DNA of 64,000 bases, from positions 1-64,000 of the forward strand of contig CANKYZ010000008.1 in NCBI GenBank assembly GCA_947488325.1. The letters run 5' to 3'. Under the pieces are notes generated by a model. That model saw nothing but the letters and a program-made list of their open reading frames with translations. It had not been told where the DNA came from and made no database searches. This DNA comes from an uncultured Erythrobacter sp. (lineage in GTDB: Bacteria; Pseudomonadota; Alphaproteobacteria; Sphingomonadales; Sphingomonadaceae). A program made the position numbers and the translations under genes. Positions 50,459 to 60,713 of the stretch are shown piece after piece. Numbering within the stretch: the first letter of the stretch is position 1; the number at the start of each line of letters is the position of its first letter.

Positions 50459-51808
50459 TTATACCCCAGCCAACGGATTGTTCTCAATCACGATAACCTC
50501 ATCATCGGTCTCACCTGAACGATTCTGGACGCGCGGCTGATCTAGGCTCGCCAGCACAGGGGCATCACGTTCATAGATATCGTCGAATGTGCGAAGCTCG
50601 CCTTCAATGTCCGTCGCCATCGTGAAATAGGTGATATAAGCAGGCATTTCCTTGGTGATTGGGACCTTGGTGTACTCACCAGATGTTGCGATAGCGACCG
50701 CTTCATCGCGCGTCGCGCCGCGACCAAGGATCGCCATTGTTATCGCCAGTTCCAGCGCGCGTTCGGTGCGAATGCAGCCATGCGACAAAGCACGACGTTC
50801 ATTGTTAAACAGACCGCGCGACGGCGTGTCGTGGAAGAATATCGCGTGCGGGTTCGGCATTTCGAGCTTCATCCTGCCCAGTGAATTGCCTGGCCCCGGC
50901 TGCTGCACCACAGTAATCCAGCCATTCGCGCCGCGCGTACCTCTATATCCGTTGCGCCGCGCCCATGAGGGATTGCCTAACACCCGCTCGCCCAGACCTT
51001 CACCGCGCACGATCGATTGCGGTACGGTCCATGTCGGGTTGAACACCACGCCCGAAACCGTCTCAGCCAGTTGAGGTGTCGCGGTGCGCCCGGGCTTGCC
51101 TACGATCGTGCGATAGGTGCTGATGATCTGGTCACCGACCGTCAGTCGCAACTGATATTCCGGCACATTGGTGATGAGGTATTGCGTACCCAGATCGCGC
51201 CCAAGCCACCGCCAGCGATCCATATTCGCGCGGATCAGCTTGCGCTTGGCGTTCTCGCTTTCAGGTGTCACGGCCAATTCTTCGCGCAAGCGCGCGTAAT
51301 CGGGATGCGTCGGGTGAAGTTCCGCGAGCGTACCCGCAACATCGCCGTTGCTTAGCGCTTCGCTCAGCAGGTCGCCGGTGCGAAAACGGTCACGGTCAGG
51401 ATCGACCACGAACCATTGTTCGCGCGCATCCATCGGCGTCCGGCCATCGCGAAAATCTTCGACCAGCCAAACGAAATTCTTCGAAGCCAGTGCATCAAGG
51501 GCCTCAGAATTGCCCGCAGCCACAAGAGCCTTTAGCTCACCAAGATTGTAGTCTGCGGAGTCAAGACCATCGGCTTCAATCCCTTCGATCACAGAAATCA
51601 AGGCGGCGACGTTCTCGACACTCCAGCTTTGAATCAGCGGACCGGGAGGCGCGAGGTCGCCTTGCACCAGTGGTTCAGAGACCATTAGCGGGAACGACTC
51701 TTCAAAACTCGCACCTGCTGTAGTTGTTTCATCCTGTGCGAGCGCGCCGCTCGCTATCAATGCCATTCCGACGACCCCGGTTCCGAAAGTGCTGACCCAA
51801 TTGCGCAT
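50459..51808 (-). CDS. L,D-transpeptidase (LdtD/YcbB-like)
   Basis: 449 residues. Signal peptide (about residues 1-24). N-terminal scaffold, then the YkuD catalytic domain (about 265-390): NPTWTVPQSIVRGEGLGER, GPGNSLGRMKLEMPNPHAIFFHDTP and RALSHGCIRTERALELA with catalytic Cys in SHGCIR. This would form 3-3 crosslinks in peptidoglycan. A TAA stop and no close downstream partner in the operon. Confidence 0.92.
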   Translation of the reverse strand: MRNWVSTFGTGVVGMALIASGALAQDETTTAGASFEESFPLMVSEPLVQGDLAPPGPLIQSWSVENVAALISVIEGIEADGLDSADYNLGELKALVAAGNSEALDALASKNFVWLVEDFRDGRTPMDAREQWFVVDPDRDRFRTGDLLSEALSNGDVAGTLAELHPTHPDYARLREELAVTPESENAKRKLIRANMDRWRWLGRDLGTQYLITNVPEYQLRLTVGDQIISTYRTIVGKPGRTATPQLAETVSGVVFNPTWTVPQSIVRGEGLGERVLGNPSWARRNGYRGTRGANGWITVVQQPGPGNSLGRMKLEMPNPHAIFFHDTPSRGLFNNERRALSHGCIRTERALELAITMAILGRGATRDEAVAIATSGEYTKVPITKEMPAYITYFTMATDIEGELRTFDDIYERDAPVLASLDQPRVQNRSGETDDEVIVIENNPLAGV

Positions 51809-51982
51809 ATCTACTGTCCCATGCCGCCTGACACGCTCACTATCGGCGCGACTGAAGCGTCTTTCTACTGAACATACCCCTGATTATGGATTTCTATCAA
51901 GCAGCACATATTTAGCTGCGATGAACCCTGCACAGATGTTGCAAGCAATGTGCGTGACCTTGCCGTGCTTGACCACTAGGGC

Positions 51983-52894
51983 ATGCGTGCAATGTCGAAC
52001 TCTTCCCCTATTCTTGCTGCCAGATTACTGCCCTTCGCCGCTGCTGCATTGGGTGTGGGCTTTCTGTCGCTGATGGACGCATTCATGAAGGAAGCAGCAC
52101 TGGCGACGGGTGCCTATACTGCATCTGTCCTACGCAGCCTGATGGGGGCCACAATCATCGCACCGTTTTGGCTTTGGCGAAAACAGGGTTGGCCGACCAA
52201 GGTCGTGCTCAAGATTCACTTGGAGCGCGGGATCATCTCTGCCTTTATGGCGCTCAGCTTCTTCTATGCACTCACAAAATTGCCGCTGGCGGAGGCTATT
52301 GCCATTAGCTTTATCGCCCCTTTGATCGCGCTTTATCTGGCACGTGTACTGCTTGGCGAAGTCATCCAACCAAAAGCGATATTTGCCAGCGTACTTGGCT
52401 TTGCGGGGACATTAGTGATTGTGGGTGGCAGAATCGGTCAAGGAGAAATGGACTTAGATACGACATTGGGCCTTGCAGCGTTGCTGTTTTCGGCACTGCT
52501 ATACGCTTACAATTTCATCATTATTCGCCGCCAAAGCCAATTGGCCGGACCACTAGAGATTGCCACTTTCCACAGCGGCGTTGGCGGGATTGTTCTGCTG
52601 CTTTTCGTGCCATTCTTCGGCACTATTCCAGCAAGCGGAATATTAATGCCCATTTCGGCTGCAGCAGTGCTGACCGTTTGCGGGGCTATGGCTATTGCTT
52701 GGGCCTATGCCCGCGCCGAAGCACAAGCTCTGGTACCAATCGAATATTCGGGTTTCCTGTGGGCTAGCCTGTTTGGTTGGGCCTTCTTCCGTGAATCTGT
52801 GACGTTGACGACTTTTGCCGGAACAATTCTGATTGTCAGCGGGTGCTGGATAGCTACGCGGAAACCGAAGATGCTCGAAAAGATGCGCGCTTAA
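51983..52894 (+). CDS. EamA/DMT superfamily transporter
   Basis: 303 residues with ten predicted helices: two EamA repeats (about residues 16-145 and 158-290). Signature-like GVGFLSLMDAFMKEAALATG and LPLAEAIAISFIAPLIALYLARVLLGE in repeat 1; AEAQALVPIEYSGFLWASLFGWAFFRES in repeat 2. Possible metabolite or drug exporter, substrate unknown. Confidence 0.88.
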   Translation: MRAMSNSSPILAARLLPFAAAALGVGFLSLMDAFMKEAALATGAYTASVLRSLMGATIIAPFWLWRKQGWPTKVVLKIHLERGIISAFMALSFFYALTKLPLAEAIAISFIAPLIALYLARVLLGEVIQPKAIFASVLGFAGTLVIVGGRIGQGEMDLDTTLGLAALLFSALLYAYNFIIIRRQSQLAGPLEIATFHSGVGGIVLLLFVPFFGTIPASGILMPISAAAVLTVCGAMAIAWAYARAEAQALVPIEYSGFLWASLFGWAFFRESVTLTTFAGTILIVSGCWIATRKPKMLEKMRA

Positions 52895-52920
52895 ACCGAT
52901 CGGATTTAGATATTTGGAAG

Positions 52921-52961
52921 ATGGCCGGAGCAGCGGGGACTAGCGCTGCTACTCCGGCCAT
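52921..52961 (+). terminator. Strong hairpin after the EamA gene
   Basis: ATGGCCGGAGCAGCG pairs with CGCTGCTACTCCGGCCAT, with one unpaired A, around an 8-base loop. No T-run follows, but a second hairpin comes right after; termination or mRNA stabilisation is likely. Confidence 0.55.
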
Positions 52962-52973
52962 TCCCACTTTGAG

Positions 52974-53001
52974 CAAAGACAAAGGGGCAGCTCTGTCTTT
53001 G
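52974..53001. terminator. Hairpin shared by EamA and small membrane protein
   Basis: CAAAGACA and TGTCTTTG separated by 12 bases, between the converging EamA gene and the 57-residue membrane protein. Consistent with a bidirectional terminator. Confidence 0.5.
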
Positions 53002-53018
53002 TTTGCGACCCAAAGTGG

Positions 53019-53192
53019 CTATTTGCCTTCAGCCTGAACGGAGGCTTCTGATGATTGTTGGACAGTTTTCGCATCGGCTAGATCCGAAAGTGCAAGAGCA
53101 GCCCCAAAGCAGACAAGCACAACCATGACAGCGCCAATGATGCCAGCAGTCAGGCTTGCCTTTTTAGCCAACAAGTCTCGGCTATGTTCCAT
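53019..53192 (-). CDS. Small single-pass membrane protein
   Basis: 57 residues from MEHSRDLLAK, the N-terminal part basic, a single helix at about residues 14-36 (ASLTAGIIGAVMVVLVCFGAALAL), then a short polar tail. AAGGGCAG precedes the ATG. No family is recognised. Upstream Met candidates lie in a Cys-rich stretch that looks non-coding. Confidence 0.45.
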   Translation of the reverse strand: MEHSRDLLAKKASLTAGIIGAVMVVLVCFGAALALSDLADAKTVQQSSEASVQAEGK

Positions 53193-53459
53193 GGTGCTGC
53201 CCTTGCCAATTCCCCAACAGATGCAATCATTGGCACAGGTGTTGATCAAAGGTGAAGTAAACACTTGTAACGATACACAGAGAGAATTCCGCTGAGTGCC
53301 ATCGTATCGCAATCGACTCGCAAGAAAGAGTCAGGCTCTTGACCTAGGCGGCACAGTCTAGCACTTGCGGACCGAGAATTTTCTCTGGACTGGATCACCC
53401 CGATCCCCCCTTTCGGCGAAGGCTGAAATGAGGCCAGCACAACAAGGATTGGACACCCG

Positions 53460-56132
53460 ATGACAGCTATCGGCACAGACTCGCTCAACACCCGCTCAAC
53501 CCTCTCGGTCAATGGCACCGATTACGCCTATTATTCGCTGTCTAAAGCAGCTGAGCAATTGGGCGATATTTCAAAACTGCCGAATTCGATGAAGGTGCTT
53601 CTCGAAAACCTGCTGCGTTTTGAGGATGATGGCTTCACTGTTGGCCGCGAACATATCCAGGCTATCGTCGATTGGCAGAATGATCCGGCAACGGGCAATG
53701 AAATCCAGTACCGCCCTGCGCGCGTTCTGCTTCAGGATTTCACTGGCGTGCCATGCGTTGTTGACCTTGCCGCGATGCGCGATGCGATCAAGGAACTGGG
53801 CGGCGACACTCAGAAGATTAATCCTCAGGTTCCTGTGAATCTTGTCATCGACCACTCAGTCATGGTCGATGAATTTGGTCACCCCAAGGCGATGGAAGCC
53901 AACATGGCGCTCGAATATGAGCGCAATGCCGAACGCTATGACTTCCTCAAATGGGGTTCAAAGAGTTTTGAAAACTTCTCGGCCGTTCCTCCGGGCACAG
54001 GCATCTGCCACCAGGTTAACCTTGAGCACATCGCAAAGGGTGTCTGGGCAAGTACCGATCCTAGCGGTCAGACGGTTGCCTATCCCGACACATGCGTTGG
54101 CACCGACAGCCACACAACTATGATTAACGGCCTAGGCGTTTTGGGCTGGGGTGTCGGCGGTATTGAAGCTGAAGCAGCGATGCTGGGTCAACCAATTTCA
54201 ATGCTGATTCCCAAAGTGGTTGGCTTTAAGCTCGAAGGCCGCATGTCCGAAGGCGTGACCGCGACCGACCTCGTTTTGACCTGCGTTCAATTGCTGCGTG
54301 AAGTTGGCGTGGTTGGCAGCTTTGTCGAATTTTATGGACCGGGCGTTGCTCACCTTACTCTCGCCGATCGCGCGACGATTGCCAATATGGCGCCTGAGTA
54401 TGGTGCCACATGTGGTTTCTTCGGCATCGATGATAAGACAATCGAATATCTGCGTCTCACAGGTCGAAGCGAAGACGAAATCGCCTTGGTCGAAGCCTAT
54501 TCGAAAGAGCAAGGCATGTGGTTCGATCCGGAAAATGAACCGGTCTTCACCAACACACTTTCGCTCGATATTTCGACAGTCGTGCCAAGCCTTGCTGGAC
54601 CAAAACGGCCGCAGGACCGCGTGATCCTTCCCGAAGTTGCTGCGCTGTTTAACGGCGAACTGGAAAGCGTTTACAAAAAACCTGCTCCAGTGCGCGTCGA
54701 TGTCGATGGTAAGAACCATGATATTGGGGACGGCGATGTTGTGATTGCAGCCATCACCAGCTGCACCAACACCTCCAATCCAGACGTTCTCATCGCTGCC
54801 GGTCTTGTCGCTAAGAAAGCCAATGAGCGCGGCATGAAGCCAAAGCCTTGGGTGAAAACCTCGCTCGCACCGGGATCGAAAGTGGTGACGGATTACCTGA
54901 TTAAATCAGGCCTCCAAGATGATCTGAACGCTATCGGGTTTGACCTTGTAGGTTATGGTTGCACAACCTGTATCGGCAATTCCGGCCCGCTTTCTCCGCC
55001 AATCAGCGCTGCGATCAACGGCAATGATATTGTCGCCGCCTCAGTTTTATCAGGCAATCGCAATTTCGAAGGCCGCGTCAGTCAAGATGTCCGCGCGAAC
55101 TTCCTCGCGTCCCCGCCGCTTGTGGTTGCATACGCGCTTAAAGGCACAGTGACCGAAGACATCACAACCACGTCGTTGGGCAAGGACAGAGACGGCAATG
55201 ATGTGATGCTTGCCGATCTGTGGCCGACCAATGCCGAAGTGGCAGAAAACCGCGCAGCTAACATCGATCGTTCGATGTTCGTTGAGCGTTATTCCAACGT
55301 CTATGATGGCGATGAACATTGGCAGGCAATCACGGTTGAACCGTCTGACACTTATCAATGGCGTGCAGGCAGCACCTATGTTGCCAACCCGCCATATTTT
55401 GATGGGATGGAAATGACTCCAATCCCGGTTCAAGACATTCTTAATGCGAAGCCGCTGGCGATCCTTGGCGATTCGGTGACGACCGATCACATTTCACCGG
55501 CTGGCGCGATTAAGGAAGACAGCCCCGCTGGTTCCTATCTCAACGCCAATCAAGTCGCGAGAAAGGACTTCAACTCCTACGGCTCACGCCGCGGCAATCA
55601 TGACGTGATGATGCGTGGCACCTTTGCCAATATCCGCATCAAGAACGAAATGGTCCCCGGCGTCGAGGGCGGGGAGACCACTTATGCCGGCGAACAAATG
55701 CCGATCTATGATGCTGCCATGAAGCATAAGGCGGATGGCACGCCATTGATCGTTGTCGGCGGCAAAGAATACGGCACCGGCTCCAGCCGCGACTGGGCAG
55801 CCAAGGGCACGATCCTGCTGGGTGTACGGGCTGTGATTGTTGAGAGCTTTGAGCGTATTCACCGTTCGAACCTTGTCGGTATGGGTGTCCTGCCGCTGCA
55901 ATTCAAAGGCGGTGACACGCGCAAAACGTTGGGCCTTACGTCGAACACCACTTTCAGCATTAAGGGTCTGGCTGATCTTACGCCGGGCCAAGATGTCGAA
56001 ATCGAAGCGACCCGTGAAGACGGTTCGACCTTCACGATCACCGCGCTTTGCCGGATCGATACGGCAAACGAGATGGAGTATTACCGCAATGGCGGCATCC
56101 TCCATTATGTTCTTCGTAAACTGGCCTCTTAA
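53460..56132 (+). CDS. acnA: Aconitate hydratase A
   Basis: 890 residues, full length. 4Fe-4S ligands: [10 protein letters not shown] (Cys) and [14 protein letters not shown] (two Cys). N-terminal [21 protein letters not shown] and [14 protein letters not shown]; the swivel domain has [13 protein letters not shown] and [17 protein letters not shown]. Converts citrate to isocitrate in the TCA cycle. Monocistronic apart from the rhodanese lipoprotein 12 bases downstream. Confidence 0.96.
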   Translation: MTAIGTDSLNTRSTLSVNGTDYAYYSLSKAAEQLGDISKLPNSMKVLLENLLRFEDDGFTVGREHIQAIVDWQNDPATGNEIQYRPARVLLQDFTGVPCVVDLAAMRDAIKELGGDTQKINPQVPVNLVIDHSVMVDEFGHPKAMEANMALEYERNAERYDFLKWGSKSFENFSAVPPGTGICHQVNLEHIAKGVWASTDPSGQTVAYPDTCVGTDSHTTMINGLGVLGWGVGGIEAEAAMLGQPISMLIPKVVGFKLEGRMSEGVTATDLVLTCVQLLREVGVVGSFVEFYGPGVAHLTLADRATIANMAPEYGATCGFFGIDDKTIEYLRLTGRSEDEIALVEAYSKEQGMWFDPENEPVFTNTLSLDISTVVPSLAGPKRPQDRVILPEVAALFNGELESVYKKPAPVRVDVDGKNHDIGDGDVVIAAITSCTNTSNPDVLIAAGLVAKKANERGMKPKPWVKTSLAPGSKVVTDYLIKSGLQDDLNAIGFDLVGYGCTTCIGNSGPLSPPISAAINGNDIVAASVLSGNRNFEGRVSQDVRANFLASPPLVVAYALKGTVTEDITTTSLGKDRDGNDVMLADLWPTNAEVAENRAANIDRSMFVERYSNVYDGDEHWQAITVEPSDTYQWRAGSTYVANPPYFDGMEMTPIPVQDILNAKPLAILGDSVTTDHISPAGAIKEDSPAGSYLNANQVARKDFNSYGSRRGNHDVMMRGTFANIRIKNEMVPGVEGGETTYAGEQMPIYDAAMKHKADGTPLIVVGGKEYGTGSSRDWAAKGTILLGVRAVIVESFERIHRSNLVGMGVLPLQFKGGDTRKTLGLTSNTTFSIKGLADLTPGQDVEIEATREDGSTFTITALCRIDTANEMEYYRNGGILHYVLRKLAS

Positions 56133-56144
56133 CGGAAGCATTTC

Positions 56145-56678
56145 ATGATCACGTCGCGTTTTGCTCTCCCCTCCACCTTGGCTCTGGCGCTTGCCGCCTG
56201 CGCGCCTGGTGATGGGGGAGAGGATAAACACGCGCCGAATCCACCGATCGGTTACGAGCTAGCGGTGGCAGGAGAATCGTCGACCGGTGGTGGCCCGACT
56301 GACCGGGTACGCGTTTTCACAGCACCAAACATTCAATTCGATGATAGTCAGGAAGGCCGACCGCTAGTCTCTGGCCTTGCTCCCTATCAACTACGCGCGT
56401 TGCTTGATGAAGGTTTGATCCGCCTGATCGATGTCCGCCGCGCTGATGAAGTCGCAGCGGGCATGATCCTCGGTGCTGAACATATAGCGCTGGACCAGTT
56501 TGACCCGGCAGTACTCGATCTGGGCGATGGACACGAGATTGTGCTCTATTGCCGTTCTGGCCGCCGATCTGGCATAGCTGGCGAAGCATTGGCTGCCTAT
56601 ACAGGTAAGCCCGCATTGCATCTGACCGGCGGGATCATCGCTTGGGAGGCTTCGGGCGAACCGGTCGTAATTCCCTAG
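56145..56678 (+). CDS. Rhodanese-domain lipoprotein
   Basis: 177 residues. Signal peptide with lipobox LAAC (Cys19). C-terminal rhodanese domain (about 80-175) with active-site loop LYCRSGRRSG holding the sulfur-carrying Cys, preceded by LIRLIDVRRADEVAAGMILGAEHIALD. It probably hands sulfur in the periplasm or outer-membrane face. Follows acnA after a 12-base gap and is followed by a bidirectional terminator. Confidence 0.85.
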   Translation: MITSRFALPSTLALALAACAPGDGGEDKHAPNPPIGYELAVAGESSTGGGPTDRVRVFTAPNIQFDDSQEGRPLVSGLAPYQLRALLDEGLIRLIDVRRADEVAAGMILGAEHIALDQFDPAVLDLGDGHEIVLYCRSGRRSGIAGEALAAYTGKPALHLTGGIIAWEASGEPVVIP

Positions 56679-56709
56679 ACTTCGAATTTTTTAACCAGAC
56701 CCAAACAGC

Positions 56710-56745
56710 AAAAGGGCGACTTCCACGAAGGAAGCCGCCCTTTTT
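56710..56745. terminator. Bidirectional rho-independent terminator
   Basis: AAAGGGCG-ACTTCC and GGAAG-CCGCCCTTT form a stem with loop ACGAA, with T-tract TTTTT on the plus strand and TTTT on the minus. It serves both the converging rhodanese gene and the PEP-CTERM-like gene. Confidence 0.85.
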
Positions 56746-56761
56746 GCGTTAGGAGGTCGAG

Positions 56762-58879
56762 TTAAGCGCCAGTTTTCGCGGTACCAAACTTACGTCGACT
56801 TAGGACCGCTGCCGCAGCGAGACCAAACAAGATCATCATTGGCGGTGCTGGAACATCTGTTCCACCGCTGCTGCTGCTCGACGAGGAGCTAGAGCTTGAC
56901 GATGAGCTCGACGAGGATGTCGTGCCGCCAAAGCTGGAGGTACCACCTGATGAGCTAGAGCTGCTTGAGGACGAACCCGAAGACGAGCTGCTGCCACCAA
57001 AGCTAGACGTTCCACCTGAAGAGCTGGACGAGGAAGAGCTAGAGCCGGATGAAGAGCTGGAAGTCGTTCCGCCAAAGCTGGTTGAGCCACCCGAGCTGCT
57101 GCCTGAGCTAGAGCTAGAAGAGGACGATGAACCGGAAGATGAGGTCGACCCACCAAAACTCGTCGAACCGCCTGACGTTCCGCCCGAGCTACTCGAGGAG
57201 CTGGAAGATGAACCCGAAGACGATGAAGACGAAGTACCGCCAAAGCTGGTGCTACCACCGCTGCTGGTGCCACCCGAAGACGAGCTCGACGATGAGCTGC
57301 TCGAGGACGACGAGGACGAGCTGGTTGAGCCGGTCATGCCGCTAGTGCTGCCGCCGCTGGTTGCGCCGCCCGAAGACGTGTTACCACCAGAGCTTGAGCT
57401 TGAGGACGAAGAGCTAGACGATGAAGAGCTCGATGAGCTACTCCCGCTTGATGCCCCGCCAGTGCTTGTCCCGCCCGTGCTTGAACCACCGCTAGAACCG
57501 CTGCTCGACGATGAACTGGAGCCGGACGAAGAAGAGGTCGAACCACCGCTGGTCGCGCCGCCAGATGTCGTATTTCCGCCTGTTGTGCTGCCACCTGAGC
57601 TTGAGCTGCTCGAAGACGAACTGGAAGATGAAGAGCTAGAAGATGAACCACTAGTGCTGCTTCCACCGGTCGGATGACCACCAGTGGTGCCGCCGCCGCT
57701 TGTGCTGCCACCAGAGCTGGAACTGCTCGAAGAAGAACCGGACGATGATGAACTCGATGATGAACCGCCAGTGCTTCCGCCTGTGGTTGTACTGCCTCCA
57801 GTTGAGCCGCCTGATGAACTTGATGACGAACTTGAGCTACTGGAAGACGATGATGATGACGATGATGAGGTAGTTGACGATCCACCTGTTGTGCTGCCTC
57901 CGGTCGTGCTGCTGACATCGCCTGAGGTGCTAGACGTACTCGAAAAATTGCCTGAAGTGCTCGAGATATTGCCTGAGCTGGTCGAGGTACTCGAAATATC
58001 ACCTGATGTGGTTGTCGTGCTAGACACGTTGCCGGATGTCGAGCTGGACACGTTGCCAGAGGTTGTGCTGGACACGTTACCGGAGGTCGTGCTCGAAAGA
58101 TTACCCGATGTACTGCTGCTCGAAACGTTCCCTGATGTCGTGCTTGACACTGCACCGGTGGTGGTCGTCGTTGTAGTAGTGGTTGAACCGGAAGAGGTTC
58201 CGCCTCCGCTTGTGCCACCCGATGTGCTTGTGCTGGATCCACCAGAACCACCCGAGCTTGAGCTAACGTCGCCTGACGAGCCGCCTGAGCTAGAGCTTAC
58301 ATCACCAGATGATCCACCTGAAGTCGTAGTGGTCGTTGTTACTGAAACGTCGCCTGAGGACGAACCGCCACCGCCGAAGAAGCCGCCAAAGAAGCCGCCC
58401 CCGCCGAAACCTCCAAAGCCGCCGCTACCGCCGACGATAATCGGTGCGCCGCCAAAGCCGCCACCGCCTTGAATTGGTGGAAGTGGTGGAAGCGGTGCTG
58501 GTGCATAGGCAACCTGTGTGATTGGTGGGCATTCAGATGCATCAATATAGGCGCGCGTCGCGCCAGCAGGCAAAGGTGCAGACGCAGCGCCGGGTCCGTA
58601 TGAACCAGCCCCTTGCGGGATAGGCTGGCACTCAATGGTGCGCTCAACGATCCGGCGACGCCTTTCGGGCTCTGGCAGAGCCGGCAGCCCGTCTGTCTTC
58701 ACGTAACGCGGCTGGGCGACGGGCACTGGTGCCACCTCAACCAGCTTGCCATCGGCAGCCGTGGTGAATTGCGGGTCGTCGGTGATCATCGGCTCCGCTA
58801 CGCGTACCGCACCGCCCGTCATAAGGGCGACGCCAGCAGCGGTTGCAGAGAGCTTTGCTACAGCCAGTTTGATCGACAT
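56762..58879 (-). CDS. Ser/Gly-rich repeat surface protein with PEP-CTERM-like anchor
   Basis: 705 residues from MSIKLAVAKL. A signal peptide (about residues 1-30), a roughly 100-residue ordered region with Cys pairs (ERTIECQP, DASECPP), a Gly-Phe rich stretch, then over 500 residues of Ser/Thr/Gly low complexity. The centre has tandem TSGNVSS-like units, and the second half has repeats of a run of Ser followed by GGSTSFGG-type blocks. The C-terminus VPAPPMMILFGLAAAAVLSRRKFG is a PEP-CTERM-style signal: VPxP, hydrophobic helix, basic cluster. Sorting by an exosortase is expected but none lies in the window. Long Ser tracts suggest glycosylation. Confidence 0.78.
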   Translation of the reverse strand: MSIKLAVAKLSATAAGVALMTGGAVRVAEPMITDDPQFTTAADGKLVEVAPVPVAQPRYVKTDGLPALPEPERRRRIVERTIECQPIPQGAGSYGPGAASAPLPAGATRAYIDASECPPITQVAYAPAPLPPLPPIQGGGGFGGAPIIVGGSGGFGGFGGGGFFGGFFGGGGSSSGDVSVTTTTTTSGGSSGDVSSSSGGSSGDVSSSSGGSGGSSTSTSGGTSGGGTSSGSTTTTTTTTTGAVSSTTSGNVSSSSTSGNLSSTTSGNVSSTTSGNVSSSTSGNVSSTTTTSGDISSTSTSSGNISSTSGNFSSTSSTSGDVSSTTGGSTTGGSSTTSSSSSSSSSSSSSSSSSSSGGSTGGSTTTGGSTGGSSSSSSSSGSSSSSSSSGGSTSGGGTTGGHPTGGSSTSGSSSSSSSSSSSSSSSSSGGSTTGGNTTSGGATSGGSTSSSSGSSSSSSSGSSGGSSTGGTSTGGASSGSSSSSSSSSSSSSSSSSSGGNTSSGGATSGGSTSGMTGSTSSSSSSSSSSSSSSSSGGTSSGGSTSFGGTSSSSSSGSSSSSSSSSGGTSGGSTSFGGSTSSSGSSSSSSSSSGSSSGGSTSFGGTTSSSSSGSSSSSSSSSGGTSSFGGSSSSSGSSSSSSSSSGGTSSFGGTTSSSSSSSSSSSSSSSSSGGTDVPAPPMMILFGLAAAAVLSRRKFGTAKTGA

Positions 58880-59091
58880 GAGTTTCGAACCTTGTTTGCC
58901 TGTCTTGGCTCGATGTGGCCAGTCCACACCTTCACCAATTCCAATGCTCTGATGGGATCGAAGAAGGGCTCACGGCAATGGGATTAACCATACTTGGGGT
59001 CGACTAACTCGCTAAAAGCTCTCAAAATCGCTGGATTTCCCGGGCCTTGTCCCGTTTTGATACCGAATTTTCGGCCTAGGTTAGCGGAAAA

Positions 59092-60159
59092 TCAGTCTGT
59101 CGGTTCATCTGACGCATCAAACATGCTGGCTTGAGAATCACCCTTATGAATCGGCTTTTGCAGTTCCAGATGCTCCCAAGCGGCGTCGTTGAGCATCCGT
59201 CCGCGCTCTGTCCGTGCCAAAAGACCTAGCTGGATGAGATACGGCTCAATAACCTCTTCGACAGTGTCTTTCTGTTCAGCAAGCCCCGCCGCCAGCGCTG
59301 CAACGCCGACCGGGCCGCCTTTATATGTGGTTGCGATCATGGTTAGGTAACGCCGATCCATCGCATCAAGACCAAGCCCATCGATTTCCAGCCGGGTGAG
59401 CGCATCATCTGCCATCGCGCGCGTGACGCTTCCGCCAGTTTTCTGCCCCACCCCCGCAACATGTGCAAAGTCCCGCACCCGCCGCAGCAGACGTCCTGCA
59501 ACTCTAGGAGTCCCGCGAGCGCGCCGCGCAATCTCGCGAACGCCGCTTGGGTCGATGTCCAGGCCAAGCAACTTGCTCGCGCGTGTGACCACAAGGTCCA
59601 GCTCATCATGGGTGTAGAATTGGAGCCGCACCGGTATTCCAAATCGGTCGCGTAGAGGCGTTGTCAGCCGCCCCTGCCGCGTCGTCGCGCCAACCAGCGT
59701 AAAGGGCGGTAAGTCGATCCGCACGCTGCGGGCAGACGGCCCCTCACCGATCATCAGATCCAGCGCACGATCCTCCATCGCGGGATAGAGCACTTCTTCG
59801 ACCACGGGGTTCAGCCGGTGGATCTCATCAATGAACAGCACATCATGCGATTCCAAATTGGTGAGCAGCGCTGCAAGATCGCCTGCCTTCGCGATCACCG
59901 GACCAGAGGTCGCGCGGAATCCCACACCAAGCTCATTGGCGACAATCTGCGCCAGCGTCGTCTTACCGAGTCCCGGAGGACCATGGAACAAAGTGTGATC
60001 CATGGCCTCACCGCGCGACTTGGCACTTTCGATGAAGACCCGCAAATTGTCGCGCGCAGCCTCCTGCCCGATAAACTCGCCAAGGCTCTTTGGCCGCAGC
60101 GCGGTGTCCGGATCGCCAGGCTGTTCGGCGGGTGTGTGGAGGGGTTCGGGATCTGTCAA
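59092..60159 (-). CDS. ruvB: Holliday junction DNA helicase RuvB
   Basis: 355 residues. Walker [13 protein letters not shown], Walker [11 protein letters not shown], sensor 1 [22 protein letters not shown], arginine finger in this region, C-terminal winged helix ([16 protein letters not shown]). Works with RuvA in branch migration. Separated from ruvA by two extra genes in a string of 4-base overlaps. Confidence 0.96.
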   Translation of the reverse strand: MTDPEPLHTPAEQPGDPDTALRPKSLGEFIGQEAARDNLRVFIESAKSRGEAMDHTLFHGPPGLGKTTLAQIVANELGVGFRATSGPVIAKAGDLAALLTNLESHDVLFIDEIHRLNPVVEEVLYPAMEDRALDLMIGEGPSARSVRIDLPPFTLVGATTRQGRLTTPLRDRFGIPVRLQFYTHDELDLVVTRASKLLGLDIDPSGVREIARRARGTPRVAGRLLRRVRDFAHVAGVGQKTGGSVTRAMADDALTRLEIDGLGLDAMDRRYLTMIATTYKGGPVGVAALAAGLAEQKDTVEEVIEPYLIQLGLLARTERGRMLNDAAWEHLELQKPIHKGDSQASMFDASDEPTD

Positions 60160-60713
60160 AACGGGTTCACCGTGTAGCCGTCCTGCTGGAGCAGCGCGTG
60201 GGCGGTCATGGCGGATAGCTCCATATCAACCCCTTCGATTAGCTGGTCTGCACTGACACCATTGGCCGCTGCGCTTTGGCCGCAGACGATGAAGCGCACG
60301 CCGTAGTCGAGCATGGTGCGCAGCATGGCGGCGGAGCCATTGGCCTCTAGCCCATGCGCGCCGCGCGCCTGCGCGTGCATCAAGTCGAGCACCGCTTTGC
60401 CATGCACAACAACCGCGATGTTGATCCGGTCGGCGGACACTCCGGCAGCGACATGCATGTTGATAAAGCGGGCCGCGCTCTCAAACCCGCGATTGCGTGC
60501 TCCATCCTCGGCAGGTTTCGCCACGTCGAATGTGATCGAGAAGCGTGTGAGGCTCGGCAGCTCGCTCGCACCTTCGATTGGGGCATGCGGTCCGAACTCG
60601 GTGAAGACCGGGCCGGTGTCGAAGGCAGAGAGGTCTTGTGCGGCGGCGGGAACCACCGCAGACGCTGCCAAGATGACCGTGGTAGCAAGCATTAGAGAGC
60701 GAACACTGATCAT
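60156..60713 (-). CDS. DsrE/DsrF-like exported protein
   Basis: 185 residues with an N-terminal signal peptide (about 1-25, ending VPAAAQ). DsrE-like fold with [16 protein letters not shown] and [15 protein letters not shown], where a Cys corresponds to the sulfur-relay position. Unknown periplasmic role. Overlaps ruvB by 4 bases downstream and the membrane protein gene by 4 bases upstream. Confidence 0.82.
   Translation of the reverse strand: MISVRSLMLATTVILAASAVVPAAAQDLSAFDTGPVFTEFGPHAPIEGASELPSLTRFSITFDVAKPAEDGARNRGFESAARFINMHVAAGVSADRINIAVVVHGKAVLDLMHAQARGAHGLEANGSAAMLRTMLDYGVRFIVCGQSAAANGVSADQLIEGVDMELSAMTAHALLQQDGYTVNPF

Noticed and set aside
56900..58400. Repetitive DNA resembling a CRISPR array or tandem repeat locus
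   Set aside because: The repetition is codon-level (Ser/Gly/Thr) within one open frame, with no constant repeat-spacer unit.
56922..58472. Two long plus-strand open frames rich in Glu/Asp/Leu/Pro opposite the Ser-rich gene
   Set aside because: They are the reverse-strand readings of AGC/TCG serine repeats (giving GCT/CGA-like acidic and leucine codons). No start site or signal, and the minus-strand gene has signal peptide and a sorting tail.
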